From Aldehydirespirator sp965200005 (lineage in GTDB: Bacteria > Actinomycetota > Acidimicrobiia > Acidimicrobiales > Aldehydirespiratoraceae), in NCBI GenBank assembly GCA_965200005.1, contig OZ241331.1:62001-126000 (forward strand): DNA of 64,000 bases, given 5' to 3'. Numbering within the stretch: position 1 is the stretch's first letter; each line of letters begins with the position of its first letter. The notes below the pieces were generated by a model. That model was given only the letters and a program-made list of their open reading frames with translations, had not been told where the DNA came from and did no database searches. Both the position numbers and the translations under genes were made by a program. Shown here piece after piece: positions 44,817-53,114 of the stretch.

Positions 44817-45883
44817 CAGCTTCCCAACCTCCTGTATTCGAAGTCGAACCCGAACGCTTTCGGGCCGACCACATCGAGCATTCCGTCCTGATGCCATTCG
44901 GGTGCACAGGGCATCGCAACCACATTGACCCGCTGCCCATATCCAAGTGACTCTGTTGTAATTGGCGTGGCCGTCTCGGCGTCAAGAATGCAAACCAGAT
45001 CAGGCACCATCACTACTGGTTCACCGTCTTCGAATGCCACAAGAAACTCGTTTTGGATCTCCACAGTCATCATGCGATCCGAACCATCACGTGACTCAAT
45101 GGTCACAGTTCCCTTAGAGAAGCCCTCTGTCGTGCGACGTTCCACATCAACGATCGTTCCATTGAAGATCAGAGTTCCCTCGGAAGCTTCAAGCAACTGC
45201 TCGAACGCGCCCGGGTCGCCCCGCTGAACAGCCGAAAGGCGCGAGCCGAGTTCGATGCAGTAACCGAGCGACCCTGCAATGGCGTGACGCTCCACATCAG
45301 CCACAGTCATCGAATAACTTGAGAATGCATTCGCCAGAGTCAAAGACATAACCGCGCCACGCACTAATGTTTCACCCAACTGATTCGTGTTGGTTTCAAA
45401 CACACAAAGATTGCCCTTCTCGTCGGCAACCGTCATTGGTGACGCCTTGATCCCAGCCAAAGTGAACACTGTCATCTCGATTTGAGGGAAAGCCCGGCGC
45501 ATGCCGTCCGCATCGACAACCGGCAGACCCATCTCGACCGCAACCGAGAGAGGAAACAAAGTGTTGCAGCCTCCCACCTCTATAGGCATTATGGCCACCG
45601 GATCACGGCCGAGATACGAGGCCAGAGCCTTAATGGCGCTCACAAACTCATACCCCGCGGGGATCTTCTCAAGCAGCACTGTAGGTGCGCCAACCACTGC
45701 AACTGTCATGACCAGACCGTTATCAGGCAACTCGTCGGTGTCGACAATCTCCACAGGGCCGTACGTCTGTATCGCCTGGCGCAACATCAGCCGACCGACA
45801 TAGGGATCCCCGCCACCACCGGTGCCGAGCAGTGTGGCACCATTTGCGAGATCGTCTACCTGATCAAGCGTGAGATGTCTCAT
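44816..45883 (-). CDS. DUF917 family protein
   Basis: A 355-residue protein beginning LTLDQVDDLANGATLLGTGG and GGDPYVGRLMLRQAI, with MPIEVGGCNTLFPLSVAVEM, GLPVVDADGMRRAFPQIEMT and FTLAGIKASPMTVAD; these blocks are characteristic of DUF917. The family travels with hydantoinase A-like genes. One member has been described as an S-methyl-thiohydantoin desulfurase in S-methylergothioneine breakdown, which makes a modified hydantoin a candidate substrate; for this protein that is inference. It lies 42 bases after the permease and is coupled to the hydantoinase gene. Confidence 0.9.
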   Translation of the reverse strand: MRHLTLDQVDDLANGATLLGTGGGGDPYVGRLMLRQAIQTYGPVEIVDTDELPDNGLVMTVAVVGAPTVLLEKIPAGYEFVSAIKALASYLGRDPVAIMPIEVGGCNTLFPLSVAVEMGLPVVDADGMRRAFPQIEMTVFTLAGIKASPMTVADEKGNLCVFETNTNQLGETLVRGAVMSLTLANAFSSYSMTVADVERHAIAGSLGYCIELGSRLSAVQRGDPGAFEQLLEASEGTLIFNGTIVDVERRTTEGFSKGTVTIESRDGSDRMMTVEIQNEFLVAFEDGEPVVMVPDLVCILDAETATPITTESLGYGQRVNVVAMPCAPEWHQDGMLDVVGPKAFGFDFEYRRLGS

Positions 45884-45925
45884 GTTTCTATGTCCTCCTG
45901 CCGCAAGTCTTGTCGCTACTTCTAG

Positions 45926-46885
45926 TCATGTTCTCCTGCTTCTAGTCCAGGTGTCGGCCGACACTGCTGCCACGATCAGACCTCCATGAATCAGTCTTTG
46001 AATGATCGGATCGACCTGTAACAGGTTGAACCCGTTAGTGATCAACGCAATAAAGAAGGCACCAAAGACAGTGCGCCAGACAGCGCCATCACCCCCAGCA
46101 ATAGAGGTTCCACCAACGATCACGGCCGTCAGAACACCGAACACGAAGCTGAAATCATCCGATGGCTGCACCGACAGTGTCCGAGAGGCAAGCAACGCTC
46201 CTGCCAATCCCGTTGCGGCACCCGCAAATACAAACGTCAACATTGTGATGACTTCGGTGCGGATACCGGCTAGACGAGCTGCTTCTGGATTCCCGCCTGT
46301 TGCGAACACGTGACGACCGAACTTCGTCTTTGACAACACAAACCAGAACATCGCTACCACTACGATCGCAACCCAGGTTGCCCGAGTGATGCCAAACCAG
46401 CGGCCCCGGGCGAGCTGGGAGAAGTCCAGATCGCGTATGCGAATGATGCTGCGATCACTCAACAAAAAGCCCACGCCATAGAACACAAAAGACGCGGCGA
46501 GCGTTGCGATGAAGGAGTTAATGCGGATCCACGCAACGATTGAGCCGTTAATCAAACCGAAGACGGCACCAATAGCGATACCCGCGAGCACCCCCAACAC
46601 AGCAGAGTTGGTCTCATTGACAGTTAGAGCGGTGGCAATGCTCGCGTTGATGAAACTCGCGGAGATTGAAATGTCGAAGTTGCCGCCGATCAGCGTGATC
46701 GTCACTGCCGATCCGGCTATCAGCAACAGTGACTGCTGGTCGAGAATGTTGCGCAGGTTTGCGGCTGACAGGAAATTGTCTGTCGTAATCGCTAGCAGCA
46801 GGAACAGAGCCAGAGTGACCCAAACGATCCCGTAATCGGCTAGCAGACGTCGCCGCGAACTTGCCGGTGCCATAGCCACACTCAT
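45926..46885 (-). CDS. Ribose-type (CUT2) ABC transporter permease
   Basis: A 319-residue membrane protein with about eight to ten hydrophobic segments and the RbsC-type cytoplasmic block TGGNPEAARLAGIRTEVITM near residue 200, followed by LASRTLSVQPSDDFSFVFGV, TAVIVGGTSIAGGDGAVWRT and VFGAFFIALITNGFNLLQVD. It forms the translocation pore for the substrate delivered by the upstream binding protein. Its start overlaps the ATPase stop by four bases (46882-46885). Confidence 0.93.
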   Translation of the reverse strand: MSVAMAPASSRRRLLADYGIVWVTLALFLLLAITTDNFLSAANLRNILDQQSLLLIAGSAVTITLIGGNFDISISASFINASIATALTVNETNSAVLGVLAGIAIGAVFGLINGSIVAWIRINSFIATLAASFVFYGVGFLLSDRSIIRIRDLDFSQLARGRWFGITRATWVAIVVVAMFWFVLSKTKFGRHVFATGGNPEAARLAGIRTEVITMLTFVFAGAATGLAGALLASRTLSVQPSDDFSFVFGVLTAVIVGGTSIAGGDGAVWRTVFGAFFIALITNGFNLLQVDPIIQRLIHGGLIVAAVSADTWTRSRRT

Positions 46886-48432
46886 GCGACCACTCCAGAA
46901 GCACCAAACGCCAAGTCCATGACCTGGGTCTCCGTGGCCTCGCCGCCCATCAGTTCACCGACGATCTGCCCGCCTCGCATCACCAGGATCCGATGTGCCA
47001 ACCCAAGCACCTCTTCCAGTTCAGACGACACCACCAGTACCGCCATACCAGCGGCGGCTAACCCGACTAGCAACTCGTAGATGCCACGTTTGGCACCCAC
47101 ATCAACCCCCCGAGTGGGCTCGTCGGCAATGAATAGCCGGGGCTGGGAGACCAGCCAGCGACCAAACAGTGCCTTTTGCTGGTTGCCTCCCGAGAGTTCT
47201 TTCATCTTGGACTCGATAGTGGCACCTGTAAGCCCGACGGCATCAGCTACACCTTCAGCCGCCTCGCTCTCTTTGCGGGCCCTCACAACTCCACCCCAGC
47301 GCACGAATCGCGATAGGTGCGCCAACGTGATGTTGACCCTGACTGGGAGCAAGCCCAAAGTGCCTTGCGTAGCCCGGGACTCGGGCACCATCGCCACGCC
47401 CGAGTTGATAGCGGCTCGAGGACTACGAGGTTGATACGGCTCACCGGCCAACTCCATGGTTCCTGAACTATGGCGCTCAGCTCCAAACACGGCTCTAACA
47501 ACATCGGTGCGCCCCGATCCCACCAGACCTGCCAGGGCAACGATCTCACCGGCACGGACCGAGAGGTTGACGCCTTCAAAAGCAGGGGGCCTGCTCAACT
47601 CTCGCACCTCAAGCACCGGCTCGGCTCCCGATGCGGGAAGTTGACGTGGCGGGAACACAGCATCGAGGCTGCGACCAACGATGCCCTCGATGAGACTCTC
47701 CTTTGTCTCAGCACTCGCCGGGCTGGTGCGGATGATCCTGCCATCGCGCATGATCGTGACCTGATCCGCGATCGCCAGTACCTCTTCAAGGAAGTGCGAA
47801 ACGTACAAAACGGTCACACCACGCCGGGTCAGCTTCCGGACAGTGTCCTGCAGCCCACGAGCCTCTTCTGAAGACAGCCGAGCAGTCGGTTCGTCCATGA
47901 CGATAAGCGTCGCCTGGCAAGCCAGCGACCGCAGGATCTCGACCTTTTGCTGCTCGGCCACCGACAGGCTGGCTACTGGCTGATCGGGAGGCACCTCGAT
48001 CCCGTACTCGTCGACCAACTCTGCGAAGCGGGCCCGCGCCGCAGCCAAGTCAATGACAGGCCCCTTGACGAACTCACGACCCAAGAAGATGTTGTCGATC
48101 GCTGAGCGTTGCGGTACCAGCGAGAGTTCCTGTGCGACCATCGTGATCCCGAGCGCCAGGGCCTCACGAGGCGAACGCAACGTCACTTCGGTGTCGTTGA
48201 CGAGCACCCGTCCAGAGTCGGCACTGACAACGCCTGCGATGACCTTGCCGAGCGTGGATTTGCCGGCACCGTTCTCTCCGACGAGTGCATGCACGACACC
48301 ACGCTCAACAACAACGTCGACGTTGTCTAGGGCAACTGTTGCACCAAACCGTTTGACGATGCCCCTCACCCGCAGGTGAGGGGCATCCAATTTGTCAGGC
48401 GTTTGGCCGGGCGTTTGAGTTATCCCTCCCAC
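46882..48432 (-). CDS. Ribose-type (CUT2) ABC transporter ATP-binding protein
   Basis: A 516-residue protein with two ABC cassettes, as in RbsA/MglA. The first has Walker A GENGAGKSTLGKV near residue 55, SVAEQQKVEILRSLA (signature) and LIVMDEPTARLS (Walker B). The second has a degenerate Walker A (ALAGLVGSGRTDVV near residue 305), LSGGNQQKALFGRWLVSQPR and LFIADEPTRGVDVGAKR. It drives import by the permease. It overlaps the permease gene by four bases and the binding-protein gene by 13 bases. Confidence 0.95.
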   Translation of the reverse strand: MGGITQTPGQTPDKLDAPHLRVRGIVKRFGATVALDNVDVVVERGVVHALVGENGAGKSTLGKVIAGVVSADSGRVLVNDTEVTLRSPREALALGITMVAQELSLVPQRSAIDNIFLGREFVKGPVIDLAAARARFAELVDEYGIEVPPDQPVASLSVAEQQKVEILRSLACQATLIVMDEPTARLSSEEARGLQDTVRKLTRRGVTVLYVSHFLEEVLAIADQVTIMRDGRIIRTSPASAETKESLIEGIVGRSLDAVFPPRQLPASGAEPVLEVRELSRPPAFEGVNLSVRAGEIVALAGLVGSGRTDVVRAVFGAERHSSGTMELAGEPYQPRSPRAAINSGVAMVPESRATQGTLGLLPVRVNITLAHLSRFVRWGGVVRARKESEAAEGVADAVGLTGATIESKMKELSGGNQQKALFGRWLVSQPRLFIADEPTRGVDVGAKRGIYELLVGLAAAGMAVLVVSSELEEVLGLAHRILVMRGGQIVGELMGGEATETQVMDLAFGASGVVA

Positions 48433-49601
48433 TCAGCGGGGAAGTCAGCAATGTTGTCTTGGGTCATGAGTCCCCGATGGGGAACGTTAAGCGAGGTATC
48501 GACACCACCCATGTGACTGCCAGCGAGTGCCTCAACCATCGCCTCCATCGCAAGACGACCCTCGGTATAGGGCGCACCATAAAGGCCTCCCCACCAGCGA
48601 CCGTCAGTGATGGCAGAAATTGCGTAACTGCTCCCACCAAATCCAATGACCTTGACACCTTCGCGACCCGCATCAGCGAGCGCGATCTCAACTCCTTGCA
48701 TGGACTGGTCGGCGCCAAGCACCACGTCAATCTCATCTTGGGCAACGAGAATGTCCTGCATTGCGGCCAGACCGGTTTCGGGCCCCAGATACAAGCCCTC
48801 GGCATCGGCCACGACGTTCACGCTTGAACCGGCTACAACCTCATCCCAGCCAGCGCGGATGGCCTCATCGAGCGGAACGCCACGGATCCCGTAGAAATAG
48901 ACAATATTGCAAGGATCTAGGCCTTCACAGGCTTGAAGTGTTAGTTCGCCGATGCGTGTTCCACGGTGATAAGGAGGCTCAAACACGGCCGCTGCCATTC
49001 CATCGACCTGCGGATCTGCGGTTATGAGATCTTCGCCAACCACCTGATTGAGAGCCACTACTTCAATGCCGGCGTCAAGGGCATCAAGAATGTCGGGTAT
49101 TGCTGCCGCACCGGTAAGTGATACGAGAACGATGCCCTGATATTGCCCTGATGTAATGGCGTCTTGGAACTGTGTCTGCTGCAACGCCGGGTCGAACTGA
49201 GCATCAAACTCAACGATTTCAATGTTGTGCTCGCCTGCAACCTGCTCCATGGCTGTCCGCGACGCCAGCAACCAGGTGTTAGCTGAACTCGCCGACAGGT
49301 ATGCAACCTGTGCGGGCTCCATCATCTCGGGTTCCGGCTCTTCTGCAGGCATTTCCTCTTCTGCAGGCTCCTCTTCGGCCATCGGCTCGTCCTCAGCCAT
49401 CGGCTCGTCCTCGGTGGCCATCGGAGCTTCTTCTTCCATTGGCTCGTCTTCGGTGACCGCCGGAGCCTCGGTCTCAGTTGACGCTTCCGTAGCCGGTGCG
49501 GCGTCATCCGCCGAATCGGAGTCGTCGTCACCACAAGCAACAGCCGTTAGCGCCAACACCGCAAGTACGGCAAGCAGGCGCAAGCCGGTTCGTCTCAACA
49601 T
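48420..49601 (-). CDS. Substrate-binding lipoprotein of ribose-type ABC transporter
   Basis: A 393-residue lipoprotein with signal MLRRTGLRLLAVLAVLALTA and the lipid-anchor Cys in TAVACGDDDSDS (Cys at residue 23). An acidic linker of about 65 residues follows, made of repeats of the type DEPMAEDEPMAEEEP. A periplasmic-binding fold of the sugar/autoinducer-2 type begins near residue 92 (AQVAYLSASSANTWLLASR; later GIVLVSLTGAAAIPDILDA and DVVLGADQSMQGVEIAL). It is the first gene of the transporter-DUF917-hydantoinase-dipeptidase operon, so its ligand is probably a cyclic or peptide-like amide rather than a sugar; that is inference from context. Confidence 0.9.
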   Translation of the reverse strand: MLRRTGLRLLAVLAVLALTAVACGDDDSDSADDAAPATEASTETEAPAVTEDEPMEEEAPMATEDEPMAEDEPMAEEEPAEEEMPAEEPEPEMMEPAQVAYLSASSANTWLLASRTAMEQVAGEHNIEIVEFDAQFDPALQQTQFQDAITSGQYQGIVLVSLTGAAAIPDILDALDAGIEVVALNQVVGEDLITADPQVDGMAAAVFEPPYHRGTRIGELTLQACEGLDPCNIVYFYGIRGVPLDEAIRAGWDEVVAGSSVNVVADAEGLYLGPETGLAAMQDILVAQDEIDVVLGADQSMQGVEIALADAGREGVKVIGFGGSSYAISAITDGRWWGGLYGAPYTEGRLAMEAMVEALAGSHMGGVDTSLNVPHRGLMTQDNIADFPAEWEG

Positions 49602-49679
49602 GATCCCTCCAGGTTTTGTTGTGGCCGGGCGTTATCCACCGGATTTGGTGGTCAACATCTGTCTGCGGATGCTAGCCGA

Positions 49680-49689
49680 CCCCCCCCCC
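49680..49689. repeat. Ten-base C homopolymer
   Basis: Ten consecutive C residues lie 26 bases before the FAD oxidase start, in the 114-base divergent gap between that gene and the binding-protein gene. Tracts of this length slip readily in replication and are also error-prone in sequencing. No other element was recognised in the gap. Confidence 0.8.
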
Positions 49690-49715
49690 TGGGCAATCTG
49701 TAAAAATCTGAAGTG

Positions 49716-51134
49716 ATGGCCGAGGTGCCGATGCCAGACATAGACGTCAGACCGCTGCGTGACGATGTCGTGCTGCATCAGGACACCGACAGTTGCGAGG
49801 CGTTCAGCGTCGACTTCGGAGGCCTGATACGCAAGATTCCACGCGCGGTCGTGAGGCCCCGGTCATCCGAAGATGTACGTAAGACCCTGGAATTCGCCAA
49901 TCGCACACGCTGTCCAGTAGTCGCACGCGGTGCAGGCCACTCCCAAGCCGGACAATCACTCACCGATGGCGGGATCGTGTTGGACATGACCGGACTCGAC
50001 CGCATTGGCGAGATCCGCGACGGCTCAATCAGCGTTCAAGCGGGAGTTACTTGGCGTGAACTCGTCCACCATGTCCAACCCCGCGGCTACATCCCGCCGG
50101 TTCTGACAACCAATCTTGACGTGACAGTAGGCGGCACTCTGTCAACGGCAGGCTTCGGCACCAGTTCGCACCTCCACGGAGCGCAGACCGACAACGTGGA
50201 TCAACTTGTTGTCGTGACCGGAGACGCCCAACAACTGCGTTGCTCCCGAACAGAGAACCCGCAACTATTCGACTGCGTGCGCGCCGGTCTGGGTCAGTTC
50301 GCAGTGATCACCGAGGCGCGCCTTCGATTGCGCCGCACACTGCCCGACACGCTCACGTTTCACTTGGGCTACGACGACATTGATGCACTCTTGTGTGACC
50401 TGCAGCAAGCAATGTCTTTCGACTGCTTCGAGAGCATCTCCTCCGTAGGTTTCCCTAGCGGGCCTGTCCCGATGGGACTTGCACTCCTGTTCGCTCGCAG
50501 ATCGCCGTTCGCCAAGACACGATTCGTCACCAGCTTTACGGCCGAGTTCAACAATGAACGCAACGACGCCGAGTGCCACGCCCGCGAAGCGATCGCTGAA
50601 CTACAGCACGGCCGACCTCTGGATGTGGAAGCGGGTTCGGCCCAGAGTGTTCCCTACGGTTCGAGTCAGCCCGGATCCGCTAACCACCCGGACTGGAGTT
50701 TGGCCCATCCCTGGATTGAGGCGATCCTGCCGTGGCGCAACGCAGGACGCTGCGTGACAAGGGTTCTCGCCGACCTCCCGCCGACATTGCCATACAACAC
50801 GGGCGTGCTCTTGTGGTCGGCACCCCGTGACCGATTCCACACCCCGATGCTCATGCTCCCCAATAGTGAGCTGCTATTGGGGTTTGCCCTACTGCCCGCC
50901 GTGGAACCCGGGCGCCTATCTCAGTTGTTGCCGGGTTTGAAAGCAGCCCGCAAACAGTTGACGGCCGTGGGAGGCAAGCACTACCTGTCGGGTTGGATCG
51001 ATTACAACCCCAGGCAGTGGCGCGAGCACTTTGGTGACCTATGGCCGCAGGTAGTGGAATGGAAAGCGATGTTCGACCCAGGTGGAATACTCAACCCAGG
51101 TCTCGTTCCGTTGTCGGCCGAGCCGAGTCGTTGA
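49716..51134 (+). CDS. FAD-linked oxidase, cytokinin-dehydrogenase-like (VAO/PCMH fold)
   Basis: A 472-residue flavoprotein. FAD-binding blocks: VARGAGHSQAGQSLTDGGIV near residue 67, where the His of GHS is the residue that carries covalent FAD in cytokinin dehydrogenases, then LDMTGLDRI, and LDVTVGGTLSTAGFGTSSHL with HGAQTDNVDQLVVVTGD near residue 130. The C-terminus has WKAMFDPGGILNPGLVPL, usual for the class. No signal peptide is evident. Such enzymes oxidise C-N or C-O bonds. It is the first rightward gene of a set that ends with RiPP exporters, so a role as tailoring oxidase on the peptide is plausible but unproven; it might equally be an independent catabolic enzyme. Confidence 0.85.
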   Translation: MAEVPMPDIDVRPLRDDVVLHQDTDSCEAFSVDFGGLIRKIPRAVVRPRSSEDVRKTLEFANRTRCPVVARGAGHSQAGQSLTDGGIVLDMTGLDRIGEIRDGSISVQAGVTWRELVHHVQPRGYIPPVLTTNLDVTVGGTLSTAGFGTSSHLHGAQTDNVDQLVVVTGDAQQLRCSRTENPQLFDCVRAGLGQFAVITEARLRLRRTLPDTLTFHLGYDDIDALLCDLQQAMSFDCFESISSVGFPSGPVPMGLALLFARRSPFAKTRFVTSFTAEFNNERNDAECHAREAIAELQHGRPLDVEAGSAQSVPYGSSQPGSANHPDWSLAHPWIEAILPWRNAGRCVTRVLADLPPTLPYNTGVLLWSAPRDRFHTPMLMLPNSELLLGFALLPAVEPGRLSQLLPGLKAARKQLTAVGGKHYLSGWIDYNPRQWREHFGDLWPQVVEWKAMFDPGGILNPGLVPLSAEPSR

Positions 51135-51184
51135 CCCACAGCTAATCCCACCCAACTAGTCCCACGCAACGAAGAAGCTGCTCG

Positions 51185-51269
51185 GAACGAAAAGCCCCTA
51201 AAGAGCCGAGAGACGAAGACAAAGAACAAGGACAAAAGGACAAAGAACAAGGACAAGGACGAAGACGGA
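51185..51269 (+). repeat. Purine-rich leader with internal direct repeat
   Basis: The stretch before the alpha-toroid gene is nearly all A and G with C. GACAAAGAACAAGGACAA occurs twice (starting about 51218 and 51236). It is open in frame with the downstream gene and would encode a Lys/Asp/Asn-rich string (KNKDKRTKNKDKDEDG), but no start codon precedes it. It may provide an unstructured, ribosome-accessible leader. Confidence 0.5.
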
Positions 51270-52289
51270 ATGGAAAGAGCGTTGCGGAATGCTGCTCACT
51301 CTGTGATTGAACGCGGATTTGACTTCTTGGACTCCGATGTGCCCGCGGACGGTGCCTGGCCCTGCTGGATGTATGACGACGTTGACCTCTCCAGTACCCG
51401 CTGGCGCGAGTCACCGCCCTTCGCTGCAGGGATCGGGGTGCTTGCGCTCAACAACTGCGACCATGCGGCAACCCAGCCGCTGATCGACCGGACACGCCGC
51501 TTCCTTCTGAGCTGCATGCAACTCCCCGGCGTCTGGAGTTACGCACCGGTCATACCTGCGGACGCTGACTGCACCGCAATCTGCTCGCTGGCGGTCGGCC
51601 CGCATCCCTGGCTCCGCATGGGCAGACTATGGGGCCGCAACCTTGAAGTGATCCTGTCCCAGCGCGATGACGAGGGCAAGTTCCGAACGTGGATTCCCGG
51701 TCGTCGCTGGCGACCCGGACTTGTCAACGATGTCGATGCTGTAGTCAACGCGAATGTGCTTGCATATGTCGGACAACAAGCAGAGACTCGCGCAGCGCGG
51801 CGCTGGATCGAAACGGTGGTCGCAGACCAGCGAGAGGCTGAAGACTCGCCGAATTACATCGAACCCCTAGACCTCCACTTCGCGATCGCGCGAGCGAGTT
51901 CCAATCACAAGGCGATGTTCAGCGACCTTCGCCCGACCCTGGTGAGCCGCCTCAACAAACACTTGAGTGAACGTTTGGATGCACACGCAGGCATCCGTGA
52001 CCCAATGCGCACCGCGCAGGCGTTGTCGGCGCTTGACATGCTCAACTGCGACGTTGACGAAGCGACAACCCAAGCAGTGGTGGCGAGTCTGATCAAGGCC
52101 CAGCGTGGGGACGGGAGTTGGGAGCCGTGCCTTGCATGGAAGGATCCGCATGGGTTAGCCGTCTGGGGAGCCAACCAAGACCCACCAAAGACGCAGACAC
52201 GAACGCAGCGCGGGTTCGGATCTGAAGCGATCACGACCGCGTTTTGTATCGAAGCAATTTCGCGGTCTCTGCGACACCTGCGGCCATAG
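51270..52289 (+). CDS. Alpha/alpha-toroid (prenyltransferase/squalene-cyclase-like) protein
   Basis: A 339-residue protein of alternating helices with GxW/QRGDGSW-like turns (GVWSYAPV, KAQRGDGSWEPCLAW), the pattern of terpene cyclase/prenyltransferase alpha-toroids. At residues 98-103 it reads DADCTA where class II terpene cyclases have DxDDTA, so the first two Asp remain and the third is Cys. DVDAVVNANVLAYV follows near residue 152. Proteins of this shape without known activity occur beside NHLP-type RiPP exporters. Here it lies 15 bases before the HlyD-like gene, so it is probably part of the RiPP operon, as a modifying enzyme or precursor-binding factor. Confidence 0.7.
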   Translation: MERALRNAAHSVIERGFDFLDSDVPADGAWPCWMYDDVDLSSTRWRESPPFAAGIGVLALNNCDHAATQPLIDRTRRFLLSCMQLPGVWSYAPVIPADADCTAICSLAVGPHPWLRMGRLWGRNLEVILSQRDDEGKFRTWIPGRRWRPGLVNDVDAVVNANVLAYVGQQAETRAARRWIETVVADQREAEDSPNYIEPLDLHFAIARASSNHKAMFSDLRPTLVSRLNKHLSERLDAHAGIRDPMRTAQALSALDMLNCDVDEATTQAVVASLIKAQRGDGSWEPCLAWKDPHGLAVWGANQDPPKTQTRTQRGFGSEAITTAFCIEAISRSLRHLRP

Positions 52290-52304
52290 ACGGAGGAAGA
52301 TGTC

Positions 52305-53114
52305 GTGTTATTCAGGACACCATTTCGAGAGAAGGCATTAGCCCAGCGTGCCCGGCAGGAGACAGTTGACACGAGGCTGCAAGTAACGGCTCCTCACGAG
52401 TGGCTGCTGGTGTCGGCATTGGGTGTCGCACTGATCGCACTGCTGATAGCCGCCCTGGTTGGCCGCGCCGAGCGCAGCTACACCCTGGATGCAGTACTCG
52501 TGGATCCCGGGCAGCGGATTGATGTGTTGGCGGGCACATCGGGCGTGGTCGTCGAAGTATTCGCCGAGGTCACAGACACTGTCGTTGCGGGTCATCCGAT
52601 TGCGCGTGTGCGCACAATCGAGGCCTTCATGATGCAAGACAGCTCCATGATGCAAGACATCACAAGCTTCCATGACGGAGAGATCGTGACGCTCGAGCTA
52701 ACGGTGGGACAGCAAATCGTGGCTGGTGACCTTGCAGCACGGATTCGCGTTCCGGCCACTGGCCCGATGGAGGCTGTGGCGTTGCTCACCGGTGACGAGG
52801 CTGCACGCTTTGCGCCTGGCATGGACGCGCAGATGCATCTAGGCGGACTGAGCGCGAGTCCAACCGCCGTCGTGGATGCACGAGTGAAGGAGTTGTCGTC
52901 GCGCGTCGTGCCGCCACAGTGGTTGTTGGACTTGGGGCTTGAGCAGCCACTTGAGCATCCCGAGAGCGTCCATCTGCTGCGAGCAACGCTGGAGGCACCA
53001 ACGCTGGAGCGATCCGAGTCGCAACCCATCATCGACGGGTCACGCGGCACCTTGCGAATCGTCGTGGGCAATCACTCGATCGCATCACTGATATTCGGGA
53101 GCGGCGGTGACTGA
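52305..53114 (+). CDS. NHLM-type secretion adaptor (HlyD-like membrane fusion protein)
   Basis: A 269-residue protein with a cytosolic N-terminus, one membrane segment (WLLVSALGVALIALLIAALV, about residues 30-49) and an extracytoplasmic part with biotinyl-lipoyl-like half motifs (IDVLAGTSGVVVEVFAEVTD ... GEIVTLELTVGQQIVAGDLA). It is shorter than classical HlyD and fits the NHLM bacteriocin-system secretion proteins that work with the two ABC transporters. GTG 52305 has GGAGG nine bases upstream. Its stop overlaps the next start as TGATG (53112-53116). Confidence 0.75.
   Translation: MLFRTPFREKALAQRARQETVDTRLQVTAPHEWLLVSALGVALIALLIAALVGRAERSYTLDAVLVDPGQRIDVLAGTSGVVVEVFAEVTDTVVAGHPIARVRTIEAFMMQDSSMMQDITSFHDGEIVTLELTVGQQIVAGDLAARIRVPATGPMEAVALLTGDEAARFAPGMDAQMHLGGLSASPTAVVDARVKELSSRVVPPQWLLDLGLEQPLEHPESVHLLRATLEAPTLERSESQPIIDGSRGTLRIVVGNHSIASLIFGSGGD

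Noticed and set aside
51002..51256. Minus-strand open frame with a Phe/Leu-rich membrane-like start
   Set aside because: It is the complement of the purine-rich repeat leader; hydrophobicity is a by-product of the pyrimidine-rich strand.
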